Notes: generated by a model not told the origin, from the letters alone. Counted from the stretch's first letter, positions 33,240-41,832 are shown. The stretch is 64,000 bases of DNA from Advenella sp048381675 (GCF_048381675.1 NZ_JBLWIS010000009.1:62001-126000), one strand, 5' to 3'. A program made the numbers and translations.

Positions 33240-34220
33240 ATGAAAAAATATATTAAGACGCTAATAATGGCATCATCTATCGTTGCGGTTGTGCCGCTAA
33301 CGGCTTACGCCGAAGAGACTTATCCATCCCAGGTGGTGAAACTGGTGGTGCCTTTTCCACCCGGTGGCCCAACTGATGCACTGGCCCGGCGGCTGGCTCA
33401 AGGGGTGGGTGAAACGCTGAATACACAAGTCATTGTTGAAAACAAGGCGGGTGCCGGTGGCAATATTGGCTCGGAGTACGTAGCCAGTGCCAAACCGGAT
33501 GGTTATACGATCCTGTTTGGCACATCGGGCCCACTTGCGATTAATACCAGCCTTTATAAAAAGCAGAACTATCACCCGCAAACCAGTTTTGAACCCATTA
33601 TCAAGATAGGGCACTTGCCCAATATCCTGGTTGTTCATCCTTCAATACAGGCCAACAATGTTCAGGAGCTGATCGCACTCAGTAAACAAAATCCGCAGTC
33701 ATTAACGTATGCCTCTTCGGGGAATGGGGCTTCCTCCCATTTGGCCGGGGTGCTGTTCAATGGCATGGCAGGGACGGATATTACCCATGTGCCTTACCGG
33801 GGAACCGGGCCGGCCTTGAATGATTTGCTGGGTGGGCAGGTTAGCATGGCATTTACCGATATTCTGACCGCCTTGCCTCATATTAAAGCAGGCAAACTGA
33901 AACCGCTGGGTCTTGCCAGTGGAGAGCGCTCACAGGCGTTGCCAGATTTGGCCACAATTCAGGAACAAGGCCTGGATGGTTATGATGTGAGTGTTTTTTT
34001 TGGGATAGTGGCACCGGCAAACACACCGGAAAGTATTGTCAAGAAGTTGAACCTGGCATTTGGAGCAGCAACGGCCAAGCCCGAAATACAGGAAACCCTG
34101 ACTAAACAGGGGATTGTTGAGGCGGAACTGAAAACACCGGCAGAACTGCATGACTTTATCAGGGATGAGGTGGTCAAATGGGAGCAGGTTGTTGCTGAAG
34201 CTAAGATTCAACTGGATTAA
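33240..34220 (+). CDS. Bug/TctC-type periplasmic receptor 3
   Basis: A 326-residue receptor with a Sec signal (IVAVVPLTAYAEE), VVKLVVPFPPGGPTDALARR, ENKAGAGGNIGSEYV and HVPYRGTGPALNDLLGGQVSMAF. It lies 32 bases after the AidB-like gene and 5 bases before the CoA-transferase gene. It probably binds the acid that the transferase then activates. Confidence 0.9.
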   Translation: MKKYIKTLIMASSIVAVVPLTAYAEETYPSQVVKLVVPFPPGGPTDALARRLAQGVGETLNTQVIVENKAGAGGNIGSEYVASAKPDGYTILFGTSGPLAINTSLYKKQNYHPQTSFEPIIKIGHLPNILVVHPSIQANNVQELIALSKQNPQSLTYASSGNGASSHLAGVLFNGMAGTDITHVPYRGTGPALNDLLGGQVSMAFTDILTALPHIKAGKLKPLGLASGERSQALPDLATIQEQGLDGYDVSVFFGIVAPANTPESIVKKLNLAFGAATAKPEIQETLTKQGIVEAELKTPAELHDFIRDEVVKWEQVVAEAKIQLD

Positions 34221-34225
34221 GAGTT

Positions 34226-35356
34226 ATGCATAATCAATCATCACATTCCCATAGCGCCTTAACCGGCCTGACAGTTATCGATTTGACGCGTGTGTTGGGG
34301 GGACCATACTGCACCCAGATTCTGGCAGATCATGGTGCTAATGTGCTTAAAATAGAACCGCCTTCAGGCGATGAAACACGCATGTGGGGCCCCCCGTTTG
34401 TGGGGGATACGGCAGCCTATTTTGTGGGAGTCAACCGGAACAAAGAGGGCATGAGCCTGGATTTGTCCCAGGAACAGGGCAGGGCCTTTTTAAGAACCCT
34501 GCTGGCAGATGCCGATATCCTGGTAGAAAACTTCAAGCCAGGTACCCTGGAAAAATGGGGACTCGGGTATCAAACTCTGCAGCAGGAGTTTCCAGCCCTG
34601 ATTCATTGTTGTATTAGTGGTTTTGGGGCCGATGGCCCCTTGGGAGGACTGCCGGGGTATGATGCCTGTGCCCAGGCCATGTGCGGCCTGATGAGTGTGA
34701 ATGGAGAAAAAAACGGCGATCCGCTTAGGGTAGGGTTGCCGGTGGTGGATATGGTAACCGGCCTGAATGCCGCGATTGCCATCTTAATGGCGGTGAATGA
34801 GCGGCATAACAGTGGTTTGGGGCAATACCTGGATATCACTTTGTATGATTGCGCCATTTCATTGTTGCATCCGCATGCACCCAATTATTTCAACAGTGGC
34901 AAGATTCCGGGTAGAACCGGTAATGATCATCCCAATATTGCCCCCTATGAATCTTATGCCACGGGCGAAGGAGAGATTTTTCTGGCGGTGGGTAATAACC
35001 GGCAATTTGCCTTGTTATGCCAGAAACTGAACCATCCGGCCCTGGCCGAAGATGCACGTTTCATTAATAATGCGGACAGGTTGCAAAACAGGTCGCAATT
35101 ACGTGAGGTGCTTTCTGCCATTCTGCTTGAGTACAAAGCCCAGGAACTTGCTCGGGATTTGCTTGAATTGGGTGTTCCGGCCGCTCCCATTAATAACGTG
35201 GCCCAGTTGCTGGAGCATCCACATACGGCACACAGGAATATGGTGATTGAACAGGATGGTTATATTGGGATTAATACACCCATCAAGCTGTCCAGGACGC
35301 CAGCCCGTTTTAGAAAAGGAGCACCAGCGTTACAGAAACCCTCTTTTGAGTATTGA
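34226..35356 (+). CDS. Class III (CaiB/BaiF) CoA-transferase 2
   Basis: A 376-residue family III CoA-transferase: LTRVLGGPYCTQILADHGANVLKIE, VENFKPGTLEKWGLG and the catalytic Asp near residue 145 in PGYDACAQAMCGL. It would activate a carboxylic acid taken up through the adjacent Bug receptor, feeding the AidB-like dehydrogenase. The three-gene unit under a divergent LysR is complete for uptake, activation and oxidation, but the acid is unknown. Confidence 0.9.
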   Translation: MHNQSSHSHSALTGLTVIDLTRVLGGPYCTQILADHGANVLKIEPPSGDETRMWGPPFVGDTAAYFVGVNRNKEGMSLDLSQEQGRAFLRTLLADADILVENFKPGTLEKWGLGYQTLQQEFPALIHCCISGFGADGPLGGLPGYDACAQAMCGLMSVNGEKNGDPLRVGLPVVDMVTGLNAAIAILMAVNERHNSGLGQYLDITLYDCAISLLHPHAPNYFNSGKIPGRTGNDHPNIAPYESYATGEGEIFLAVGNNRQFALLCQKLNHPALAEDARFINNADRLQNRSQLREVLSAILLEYKAQELARDLLELGVPAAPINNVAQLLEHPHTAHRNMVIEQDGYIGINTPIKLSRTPARFRKGAPALQKPSFEY

Positions 35357-35357
35357 G

Positions 35358-35395
35358 TGAGTGGATCTGTAAAAGACCCGCTCAGTTTCAGTTTT
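35358..35395. terminator. Bidirectional terminator between the CoA-transferase and RHH-like genes
   Basis: A 10-pair stem (35358-35367 with 35375-35384, one A/C mismatch and one G-U pair) is followed by TTTCAGTTTTT. It serves the rightward operon and may also serve the convergent small gene, whose last codons it nearly touches. Confidence 0.6.
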
Positions 35396-35657
35396 TCAGG
35401 GCCTTTTCCAGCAAGGCATTCACCACGTCGTTGGTGCTGGTGTTTTGTGCAATAGCCTGGGCACGAATTTCTTCTATCAGGGTTTGTTTGATTTTTACCG
35501 GGAACGATACCAGGCCTTGTGCCTGGTCCAGCTTGCGTTGCTCGCGTCGGTCAAGTAGTGCACCTGAGTCGGTAGAAAAACGGTTCGGAATGCCTTCCTG
35601 TTTCATTTTTCCTACTGTTTTAAGGGCTTTTTGTTTTTCCAAATCGGTTTTTTTCAT
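35388..35657 (-). CDS. Small ribbon-helix-helix-like protein
   Basis: An 89-residue basic protein. The C-terminal half, LVSFPVKIKQTLIEEIRAQAIAQN, then TSTNDVVNALLEKALKN, has the strand-helix-helix pattern of CopG/Arc-type DNA-binding proteins, and the N-terminal half is charged and probably flexible. No partner toxin gene is adjacent, so a toxin-antitoxin role is not supported. Function unknown; a small DNA-binding regulator is the likely guess. Confidence 0.6.
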   Translation of the reverse strand: MKKTDLEKQKALKTVGKMKQEGIPNRFSTDSGALLDRREQRKLDQAQGLVSFPVKIKQTLIEEIRAQAIAQNTSTNDVVNALLEKALKN

Positions 35658-35815
35658 GCTGATTCTGTATTGATGGGTTGTAGGAGAGAGGGGTTTTAGC
35701 GCATGAGTGACGATTTTTAATTAGGCCAGTATGCAAAAAAAGCAGAGCAGATAATAGCACCATTTGAATGCCAAACGGAGTTTTTTTGAATGGCATCTAT
35801 TAATGGTTTTGGTAA

Positions 35816-35846
35816 AAAGACGCCACAGGATTACAGTGGCGTCTTT
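35816..35846 (-). terminator. Terminator of the H-NS gene
   Basis: AAAGACGCCAC (35816-35826) and GTGGCGTCTTT (35836-35846) form a perfect 11-base stem with a 9-base loop. On the minus strand the stem ends in a run of five T. It lies 34 bases beyond the H-NS stop. Confidence 0.85.
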
Positions 35847-35879
35847 GTTGATGCTGTTAAATAAAGGTATTAACTGAAA

Positions 35880-36323
35880 TTAATCGTTAATTAACAAATC
35901 TTCCAGTTGGTTGTTGGGATTTTCTGCCAAGTAGTTGGCAATAAATGCCGGTCTTTTGCCACGGCCAGACCAGGTTTCTTCCGGATTGTTTTTGCTACGA
36001 TATTTGGCTTTAACGGGTTTTGCGCTTTTTGCCTGTTTGCCAGTTAAACCTTCAGCAATAATGGCAGGGTCTATACCCAGCGCTTGCGCCATTTTTTTGC
36101 CTTCCTGAATATAACGGTTCAGTTCTTCGGTACGGATTTCATTAACACGTTTATCTAGCAGGTTTTGTACTGCTACGATGTCATTGGCAGAAGAGAGATT
36201 GGAAACGAGGGCTTCCAGAAACTGGCTGGTTGAAACATTGTGTTTATTGATTAATTCATTAAAAGAACCAATTAATGATTTGTGTTCTTCTTTAACGGAT
36301 TCCAATGCTATAGAGCGAGACAT
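35880..36323 (-). CDS. H-NS family nucleoid-associated protein
   Basis: A 147-residue H-NS-family protein. The N-terminal two-thirds is helical and rich in heptads (oligomerisation), with a central NRYIQEGKKMAQALGID, and the C-terminal DNA-binding domain reads KYRSKNNPEETWSGRGKRP, the AT-hook-like loop being SGRGKRP. A C-terminal tail of about 20 residues (ANYLAENPNNQLEDLLIND) goes beyond the usual end. H-NS proteins silence AT-rich, often acquired, DNA. It is preceded by a long AT-rich region with a large palindrome, possibly its own target. Confidence 0.88.
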   Translation of the reverse strand: MSRSIALESVKEEHKSLIGSFNELINKHNVSTSQFLEALVSNLSSANDIVAVQNLLDKRVNEIRTEELNRYIQEGKKMAQALGIDPAIIAEGLTGKQAKSAKPVKAKYRSKNNPEETWSGRGKRPAFIANYLAENPNNQLEDLLIND

Positions 36324-36667
36324 GTTTTTATAGCCTTTTAAAATTGATTTTGATAAATGATTGGTTTCTTATGAATGATTAATAGGAAGGCTATTAACCA
36401 AGTTAGAAAGCTGGACTTAATTATAGATAAAATGGCCTTTATACGCCACTGTTAATTATAAAAATTATTTGAATGGCTAACATAACTGCTGGCTTATAAA
36501 TTGGGTTTTTGGGTAATGCTGGGCGGTGTTGATTTAGGACCAGTAAAGCCTGGTTGTATTTGTGTATTTTTACTTATGGTGTTTGTTTCGTTAATATTTG
36601 TATATTAATTGTATTTATTAATAACAAATTGTTTGTTAATAAATTTAATTGGTGCATGGGTAATTAA

Positions 36668-36690
36668 TGGCTTATAGAATTAATAAGCCA
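36668..36690. repeat. Inverted repeat TGGCTTAT-N7-ATAAGCCA
   Basis: Perfect 8-base arms (36668-36675 and 36683-36690) around a 7-base spacer, 12 bases before the large palindrome. It may be a regulator site or part of a transcript-end structure. Confidence 0.5.
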
Positions 36691-36702
36691 AGCATAAGAA
36701 AG

Positions 36703-36743
36703 CATTTAACATTAATGACCCATTGGGTTATTAATGTTAAATG
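36703..36743. repeat. 41-base near-perfect palindrome
   Basis: Twenty-base arms around one central base, with only one non-complementary (G/T) position, read inward from CATTTAACATTAAT and outward to ATTAATGTTAAATG, with CCCA-T-TGGG at the centre. It could extrude as a cruciform, act as a terminator from either side, or be an operator. It lies between divergent genes, which makes a terminator role less obvious. Confidence 0.7.
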
Positions 36744-36905
36744 ATCCATTCCGCATACAGGGAAAGCAAAAGGATGATTTTGCAACACTTCCTGGAAAAA
36801 TTTTAAAAAGACGAAAAAAACAAAACATGAATCAAAAAATAGAGGGATAATTCCGTCTGTTTATCAGCAGTAAGTACGTTTTTATTGATCACTTCCGGAC
36901 CGACT

Positions 36906-37658
36906 ATGTTTTATGTTTTTCCCAATCCCCAGGCAATTGCAAAACATGTAAGTGAATTGCTTATTGCACAAATCCAGAAAAAAAATGATTCGGTATTGGG
37001 CTTGGCCACAGGCAGCACCATGGAACCTGTTTATGAAAAATTATGTGAACAGGTTGCGCAACAAAATGTAGATGTATCGGGCTTAACCACCTTCAACCTG
37101 GATGAATACATCGGGTTGGGTAGCGATCATCCGCAGAGTTATCGTTATTATATGCGGCAGCATTTGTTCAACCGCCTGGCGTTTGTGCAGCATCGCACCT
37201 TCCTGCCAGACGGTTTGTGTGCGGATCCGATCAAGCAATGTGAACAATACTCAGATCAAATCCAGCAGGCTGGTCACATCGACTTGCAGTTGCTGGGCAT
37301 TGGTAATAACGGTCATATCGGCTTTAACGAGCCGGGCACCTCATTTGGCAGCCGTACACATGTGGTACCGCTAACTGAACAAACCAGGATTGATAACAGT
37401 CGTTTTTTTGATTCTTTGGATGAGGTGCCTACTCAGGCTATTACGTTGGGCCTGCAGGACATCATGGAATCAAAACAAATTATTCTTATTGCCACAGGTA
37501 CCAACAAGGCGCAAATCATGGCAGAGCTGTATGAAAGCCCTGTTACCGAGCAGTTGCCGGCTTCGGTAATCAAGTCTCATCCGAATGCGATGATTTTGCT
37601 TGATGAACAGGCGGCGCAATTTTTACCTGCCGAGTTGCGTGATGCGGTGGTGAGTTAA
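36906..37658 (+). CDS. nagB: Glucosamine-6-phosphate deaminase
   Basis: A 250-residue sugar-phosphate isomerase/deaminase that converts glucosamine-6-phosphate to fructose-6-phosphate and ammonia. Motifs: LGLATGSTMEPVYEKL (phosphate loop), FNLDEYIGLG with the catalytic Asp, and LLGIGNNGHIGFNEPG with His and Glu. The Asn before Gly-His replaces the Asp of E. coli NagB, as in many Gram-positive homologues. The ATG at 36906 is preferred over a TTG at 36885 since the protein then starts at the conserved strand. No nagA or PTS genes adjoin it. Confidence 0.9.
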   Translation: MFYVFPNPQAIAKHVSELLIAQIQKKNDSVLGLATGSTMEPVYEKLCEQVAQQNVDVSGLTTFNLDEYIGLGSDHPQSYRYYMRQHLFNRLAFVQHRTFLPDGLCADPIKQCEQYSDQIQQAGHIDLQLLGIGNNGHIGFNEPGTSFGSRTHVVPLTEQTRIDNSRFFDSLDEVPTQAITLGLQDIMESKQIILIATGTNKAQIMAELYESPVTEQLPASVIKSHPNAMILLDEQAAQFLPAELRDAVVS

Positions 37659-37668
37659 GTAATTGTGT

Positions 37669-37874
37669 TACGCCTATTCTGAAGGCACCACCAATTCCGA
37701 TCGTGTCATGGTTGGCGTAGCCCCCAGGCTGATGATAATGGCATGCGTTATGCGGTTGGCCTTAGTGGTCCTCTAGAAGAAGTTCGTTCTAGAAAAGAAG
37801 AGATAGCCCGCTTGTTGGTGCAAAAACTGGGTATGCATGATATGCATACCTACGACAAAAATAGCATTTCTTGA
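37669..37874 (+). pseudogene. Remnant of an IclR-family regulator C-terminus
   Basis: One frame from 37669 reads YSEGTTNSDRVMVGVAP. After a one-base shift near 37728-37731 the next frame reads DDNGMRYAVGLSGPLEEV, then RKEEIARLLVQKLG and a stop at 37872-37874. GVA-P followed by D-x-x-G and the VGLSGP block is the end of an IclR effector domain. There is no N-terminal part and no start, because nagB ends immediately before. It is a decayed fragment, joined to nagB by an old rearrangement. Confidence 0.6.
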
Positions 37875-37884
37875 TGTAGATCAA
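37871..37884. promoter_or_regulatory. FNR/ANR-type box TTGATGTAGATCAA
   Basis: A perfect TTGAT-N4-ATCAA dyad, the consensus for FNR/ANR oxygen-responsive regulators, centred about 61 bases upstream of the flavin reductase ATG. A very similar box (GTGATGTAGATCAA) lies at 55658-55671. Confidence 0.55.
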
Positions 37885-37938
37885 AAACAAATAGAATGTG
37901 TTCCATAGGTTTTATTTTGAACTTACCGGGACACGACA

Positions 37939-38454
37939 ATGATTTATTCAATTAACGAAGAAAAATTCAAACAGTCGATGAGAAATCTCGCCTCCGGGGT
38001 CACACTGATTACCAGTGAGTGCTCTGGCTTGCGTGGTGGCATGACCGCTACTGCTGTTTGCTCATTATCTGCCGATCCGGCCCAAATTCTTATTTGCGTT
38101 AATCGTAAGTCAGCGACTTATGGCCTTATCAAGGCGGGCGGAAAATTCTGCGTCAATGTATTGGCTGATTCTCAATCACAGATTGCTTCTGTGTTTGCCA
38201 GCCCCATTGATTGGGAGCAAAAATTCTCCAGAGCAGAGTGGAACACACTGGAAACGGGTGCGCCAGTCCTGAAGGATGCCTTGGTGGCCTTTGATTGTGA
38301 AGTGGCTGAATACATCGACTCGGCCACTCATACGATATTCATTGGACGGGTGGTAGGTGCTAATTTCACTGAAAACGAATTGCCGCTGATCTATTTCCAA
38401 GGTAACTACTCTTCACTGACCAACCAAGAAAGTGTGGGTGTTCATGCATATTGA
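37939..38454 (+). CDS. Flavin reductase of a two-component monooxygenase
   Basis: A 171-residue flavin-reductase-domain protein (HpaC/HsaB-like): NLASGVTLITSECSGLRGGMTATAVCSLSADP near residues 17-48, then GKFCVNVLADSQSQIASVFA. It supplies reduced flavin to the oxygenase encoded next. The stop TGATG overlaps the next start, so translation is coupled. It is the first gene of an aromatic-type catabolic operon. Confidence 0.85.
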   Translation: MIYSINEEKFKQSMRNLASGVTLITSECSGLRGGMTATAVCSLSADPAQILICVNRKSATYGLIKAGGKFCVNVLADSQSQIASVFASPIDWEQKFSRAEWNTLETGAPVLKDALVAFDCEVAEYIDSATHTIFIGRVVGANFTENELPLIYFQGNYSSLTNQESVGVHAY

Positions 38455-39704
38455 TGGATGAAATGATAATGACAAAAATGTTTGATTTTACATACTCGGA
38501 AGCCCGCACTTGTGGTCAGGAGGCTTACGATGCTTCGCTGGTGGATGATAGCTGGATGAGCAGTCAAGAAAGGCAACTGTATGAGTCTGCCATGCATTTG
38601 ATACCGGTCTTGCAGCAAAGGGAAAAAGACTGTATCACTGCACGTAGTTTACCGGACGAAACCTTTGCCGATTTCCAGCGGCTTGGTCTGCCCAGGATTC
38701 TTCAGCCGATGTTATATGGCGGATTTGAGGGTTCAACAACCTTGCTGTCAAGAATTGTTGAAGATTTGTCTGTTGCTTGCCCATCTAGTGGCTGGGTGTT
38801 GGCAGTATACGGTGAGCATGCCTGGATGGCGGCAAGCTTTGCGAAACAGGCCCAGGACGAGATCTGGCTTGAGAACCAACAGGCGGTTGTTGCCTCCAGC
38901 CTGGCACCACGTGCCACGGCAGAAATCGTCGAGGGTGGCTATCGTGTGACGGGCACTTATCCTTTTGCCAGTGGTTGCAAACACGCTTTGTGGCTGGTGT
39001 TGGGCGTGTTTGTTCAGAATGGTGAAAGCCGTGAAATGCGCTACATGTTGGTACCCAAACATGATGTGGAAATTCTGGATGACTGGGAAACACTGGGGCT
39101 TCGTGGTACTGGCAGCAATACCTTATTACTGGACAATGTATTTATTCCTGATCATCGTACGGTGGTGGACAAGTCTCTGCAAACAGGGGACACCCCAGGT
39201 AGTAAAGTACATCCGGATTATGCATTGTTGCGTGCGCCACGACAGGTTTTTTCAACTTTTACCCAGCTCCCGGTGACCCTTGGCCTGGGACGCCGGGTAT
39301 TAAATCATGTTTGCCAGACAATGCAAGGTAGAGTCTCGCGTGGCACCACAAATTTACAGGATTCACAAATTGTTCAGCTCAAAATCGGTGAGGCTGCGGC
39401 AGATTTGAATGCGGCTATTACAGTTGCGCATCGCAGGCAGCAATACACGCATGAGCGGATGAAAAGAGGACTCGAACTTGGTCAGCGGGATGTTTTTGCC
39501 TGTCGACGCGATTCGGTCTGGGCAAACAGCATGGCCCGTCAAAGCATTGAAAAGCTGATTTCAATTACCAGCGCTGAAATTGTTCATAACCGCAATGATT
39601 TGCAATCATGGTACCGGGATGCCCTCACAACAGGTACGCATTTTAGTGCCAACTGGGAATCGGCCATGGTGCCTTATGGGAAATTTCAGCTTGGATTGAT
39701 TTAA
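38454..39704 (+). CDS. Flavin-dependent monooxygenase, acyl-CoA-dehydrogenase fold (group D, HsaA-like)
   Basis: A 416-residue oxygenase of the HpaB-C2/HsaA group: RQLYESAMHLIPVLQQREKDC, FADFQRLGLPRILQPMLYGGFE, VYGEHAWMAASFAKQAQDEIW, YRVTGTYPFASGCKHALW and DWETLGLRGTGSNTLLLDNV. These enzymes hydroxylate phenolic or heteroaromatic rings using reduced flavin from the partner reductase. The start at 38454 overlaps the reductase stop; in-frame ATGs at 38463 and 38469 are also possible. The ring substrate is unknown. Confidence 0.85.
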   Translation: MDEMIMTKMFDFTYSEARTCGQEAYDASLVDDSWMSSQERQLYESAMHLIPVLQQREKDCITARSLPDETFADFQRLGLPRILQPMLYGGFEGSTTLLSRIVEDLSVACPSSGWVLAVYGEHAWMAASFAKQAQDEIWLENQQAVVASSLAPRATAEIVEGGYRVTGTYPFASGCKHALWLVLGVFVQNGESREMRYMLVPKHDVEILDDWETLGLRGTGSNTLLLDNVFIPDHRTVVDKSLQTGDTPGSKVHPDYALLRAPRQVFSTFTQLPVTLGLGRRVLNHVCQTMQGRVSRGTTNLQDSQIVQLKIGEAAADLNAAITVAHRRQQYTHERMKRGLELGQRDVFACRRDSVWANSMARQSIEKLISITSAEIVHNRNDLQSWYRDALTTGTHFSANWESAMVPYGKFQLGLI

Positions 39705-39744
39705 GTAAAAACTACTTATGGAAATATTAATAAGAGGAATGGGG

Positions 39745-40635
39745 ATGAAGACAAAGGAATATGAATTTAATTATGAGGATGTGGTTTATCTGGCGCATCC
39801 AGGTGGTGAGTTATTGGCCCGTATATATACACCAGTAGGTGATGGGCCGTTTCCGGCGATAGTAGAACTGCATGGCGGGGCCTGGAGCAAATTTGATCGG
39901 ACCCGTGGGGAAGCCTTGCACCAAGCCTTTGCCAAAGCAGGTATTGTGGTAGTTGCTCTGGATTTCAGGCAAGGTGAGGAGGGGGCGTACCCTAAATCGG
40001 TAGCCGATATCAATTATGGCATTCGATGGCTGAAAGCCAATGCGGAAAAACTTAAGGTGGATCCTGAGCGGGTCGGACTTTCCGGTAATTCCAGTGGCGG
40101 ACATTTGGGTATGTTGGTGGCCATGCGCCCCGATGATCCACGTTACAGCGAAATCCAGTTGCCCGATGCATCACCCAGCGTGGATGCCAGTGTCAGGTTC
40201 GTGTCTATGTTATGGCCTGTTATCAATCCTTACGGCCGCTATCAGCATGCCAAACGGCTTCTTGATAGTGATTCACCGCCAGAGTGGGCGGCCAGAATTG
40301 TGAAAATGCAGGATGCTTATTGGAAAACGACCGAAGCAATGAAGGAAGCTAACCCAATGCTTATGCTTGAACGCAAGGAAAAGGTGCATTTGCCACCGGC
40401 ATTTTGGCTTTCTGTGAAGAATGATGACGTGCACAACTATAGGGATATTGAGTCCGATGTGCCGGGTACCGAAGCCGATCGCTTTGCCCTGCGCTATGGC
40501 GAAGCTGGTGGAAATATTGAGTTGCTGGTTTGGGATGCAGAAAAAATGTTTACCGTGGTTCATCCAACTTTGCCCTCTACTGTTGAGGCGATGAACAGGG
40601 TGGTGGCATTTGCAAAAAAACATCTTGACGCCTGA
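39745..40635 (+). CDS. HSL-type alpha/beta hydrolase (carboxylesterase)
   Basis: A 296-residue esterase of the hormone-sensitive-lipase branch with the HGGAW oxyanion motif (IVELHGGAWSKF), the nucleophile Ser in LSGNSSGGHLG, and a C-terminal His in VVHPTLPS. The start at 39745 has AAGAGGA at the right distance; ATGs at 39718 and 39739 are upstream in frame. Unlike the serine-less hydrolases near 10 kb this one keeps its Ser. It lies between the monooxygenase and the double-VOC protein and probably hydrolyses an ester or ring-cleavage product. Confidence 0.85.
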   Translation: MKTKEYEFNYEDVVYLAHPGGELLARIYTPVGDGPFPAIVELHGGAWSKFDRTRGEALHQAFAKAGIVVVALDFRQGEEGAYPKSVADINYGIRWLKANAEKLKVDPERVGLSGNSSGGHLGMLVAMRPDDPRYSEIQLPDASPSVDASVRFVSMLWPVINPYGRYQHAKRLLDSDSPPEWAARIVKMQDAYWKTTEAMKEANPMLMLERKEKVHLPPAFWLSVKNDDVHNYRDIESDVPGTEADRFALRYGEAGGNIELLVWDAEKMFTVVHPTLPSTVEAMNRVVAFAKKHLDA

Positions 40636-40650
40636 AATCAGGAGGAAACC

Positions 40651-41832
40651 ATGCGTTTGATCCCGAAGAAATACAATGTTGGTGGCGTCAGGCTAGAGCA
40701 GCCCTTCAAGGCTGTCAGATTGGGACACTTGGGTTTGTGGGAAGAAAACCTGCCGGAAAAACTGAAAATACTGGTTGATGTATTGGGCATGCGGCATACG
40801 GATGTATTGAAAAAGTCCAATGCCGATATATTGGGACACTTTACGACTTGCAATACCGATCACCACACCCTGGTTATTCTCAATCCGAATTCAGGGGACC
40901 CAGAGCGTAAAAAGCTGTATGAGGCAGGCGTTATCCTGAATCAAATCTCCTTTCAGGTTAACAGCCTGAAAGAAGTGAATGATGCACACGCATTTTTTCT
41001 TGAAAATGACATTAGAATCAGTCGTATCGGCCGTGACTTGCCCGGCAGCAATTGGGCGGTTTATGCCTTTGATCCGGACGGGCACCGGGTAGAGCTTTTT
41101 TACGGTATGGAGCAAATTGGCTGGAGCGGCAATAGCAAGCCCGAAGCCATGTATGAGCGGCTGCCATACGTTACATTCACTCTGCCGCAAAAGGCGGAAG
41201 CACAGGAAGTTCAGCAGGCCAAAGAGCGCAATATCGATCTGTGTTCGGGCTTTTCCTGTCATTCTTCACAACCCCATGTCTATGATGTAGGTGGTGTTTT
41301 GCTGCAGCAGCCCTTTAAAGTCTCCAAGGTTGGTCCCGTTCGCATTTTTGTTGCCGATATGGAAAAATCCGAGCATTTCTACATCAAGATCATCGGTTTG
41401 AAAAAGACCGAAGAAGTTGAGTATCGGGGGCATAAGTGCGTGTATCTTAGTACCGGTCAAGAGCATCATTGCGTGGCGCTTATTCCGATTGCCTTGCGCA
41501 ATATGTTGGGGTTCAAGGAAAATACGACCTTGTTAAGTATTGGTCTGCAGGTTCAAACTTATGAGCAACTGAGGCAGGCCGGCTCTTTTCTGATTGAAAA
41601 AGGCTTGAGGCCCGTTCATGTTCCGCAGGAATTGCAGCCTGGTATTCAATATGCCCTGCATTTTGCGCTTGACGAGGTGAATCTCTTGCAGATTTATTTT
41701 GAAATGGATGGTTTTCACAAGAAGCAATCAGAAAATCCATATGCTTTTTTGCCATTCGAGCAATGGCCGGATTGCATAGAAGCAGGGGAAGAAAGCTATA
41801 CCACCCAAACCCGCTTGGGACCGATGGGATAA
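40651..41832 (+). CDS. Double-domain VOC protein (extradiol dioxygenase-like) with depleted metal ligands
   Basis: A 393-residue protein with two copies of one VOC module: YNVGGVRLEQPFK-x4-LGHLGLW at residues 8-30 and YDVGGVLLQQPFK-x4-VGPVRIF at about 210-233. Extradiol enzymes need His, His and Glu. The first copy keeps His (LGHLGL) and Glu (HRVELFY) but has Gln in LNQISFQV; the second has Pro, Ser and Gln at the three places. So at most one unusual metal site remains. Its place after a ring hydroxylase and an esterase suggests ring cleavage or rearrangement, but activity cannot be assumed. Confidence 0.8.
   Translation: MRLIPKKYNVGGVRLEQPFKAVRLGHLGLWEENLPEKLKILVDVLGMRHTDVLKKSNADILGHFTTCNTDHHTLVILNPNSGDPERKKLYEAGVILNQISFQVNSLKEVNDAHAFFLENDIRISRIGRDLPGSNWAVYAFDPDGHRVELFYGMEQIGWSGNSKPEAMYERLPYVTFTLPQKAEAQEVQQAKERNIDLCSGFSCHSSQPHVYDVGGVLLQQPFKVSKVGPVRIFVADMEKSEHFYIKIIGLKKTEEVEYRGHKCVYLSTGQEHHCVALIPIALRNMLGFKENTTLLSIGLQVQTYEQLRQAGSFLIEKGLRPVHVPQELQPGIQYALHFALDEVNLLQIYFEMDGFHKKQSENPYAFLPFEQWPDCIEAGEESYTTQTRLGPMG

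Larger units (their letters stand above)
36324..36905. other. Long AT-rich intergenic region between the H-NS gene and nagB
   Basis: About 580 bases with no convincing coding sequence and many ATTAAT/TTATTA runs. Two palindromes stand out (36668-36690 and 36703-36743). The composition fits an H-NS binding region and an autoregulated H-NS promoter. Promoters for both divergent genes must lie here, but AT-richness makes individual hexamers unreliable. Confidence 0.5.

Noticed and set aside
35388..35657. Antitoxin of a toxin-antitoxin pair
   Set aside because: The fold pattern fits a small DNA-binding protein, but no toxin-like gene is adjacent on either side.
36906..37658. Loss of a catalytic Asp in NagB (Asn in GNNGH)
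   Set aside because: Asn at this place is common in many NagB proteins, so it does not suggest loss of function.
37939..41832. Direct assignment of the operon as hsaBACD
   Set aside because: The hydrolase is an HGG esterase and the VOC protein lacks the His-His-Glu site, so the names would mislead.
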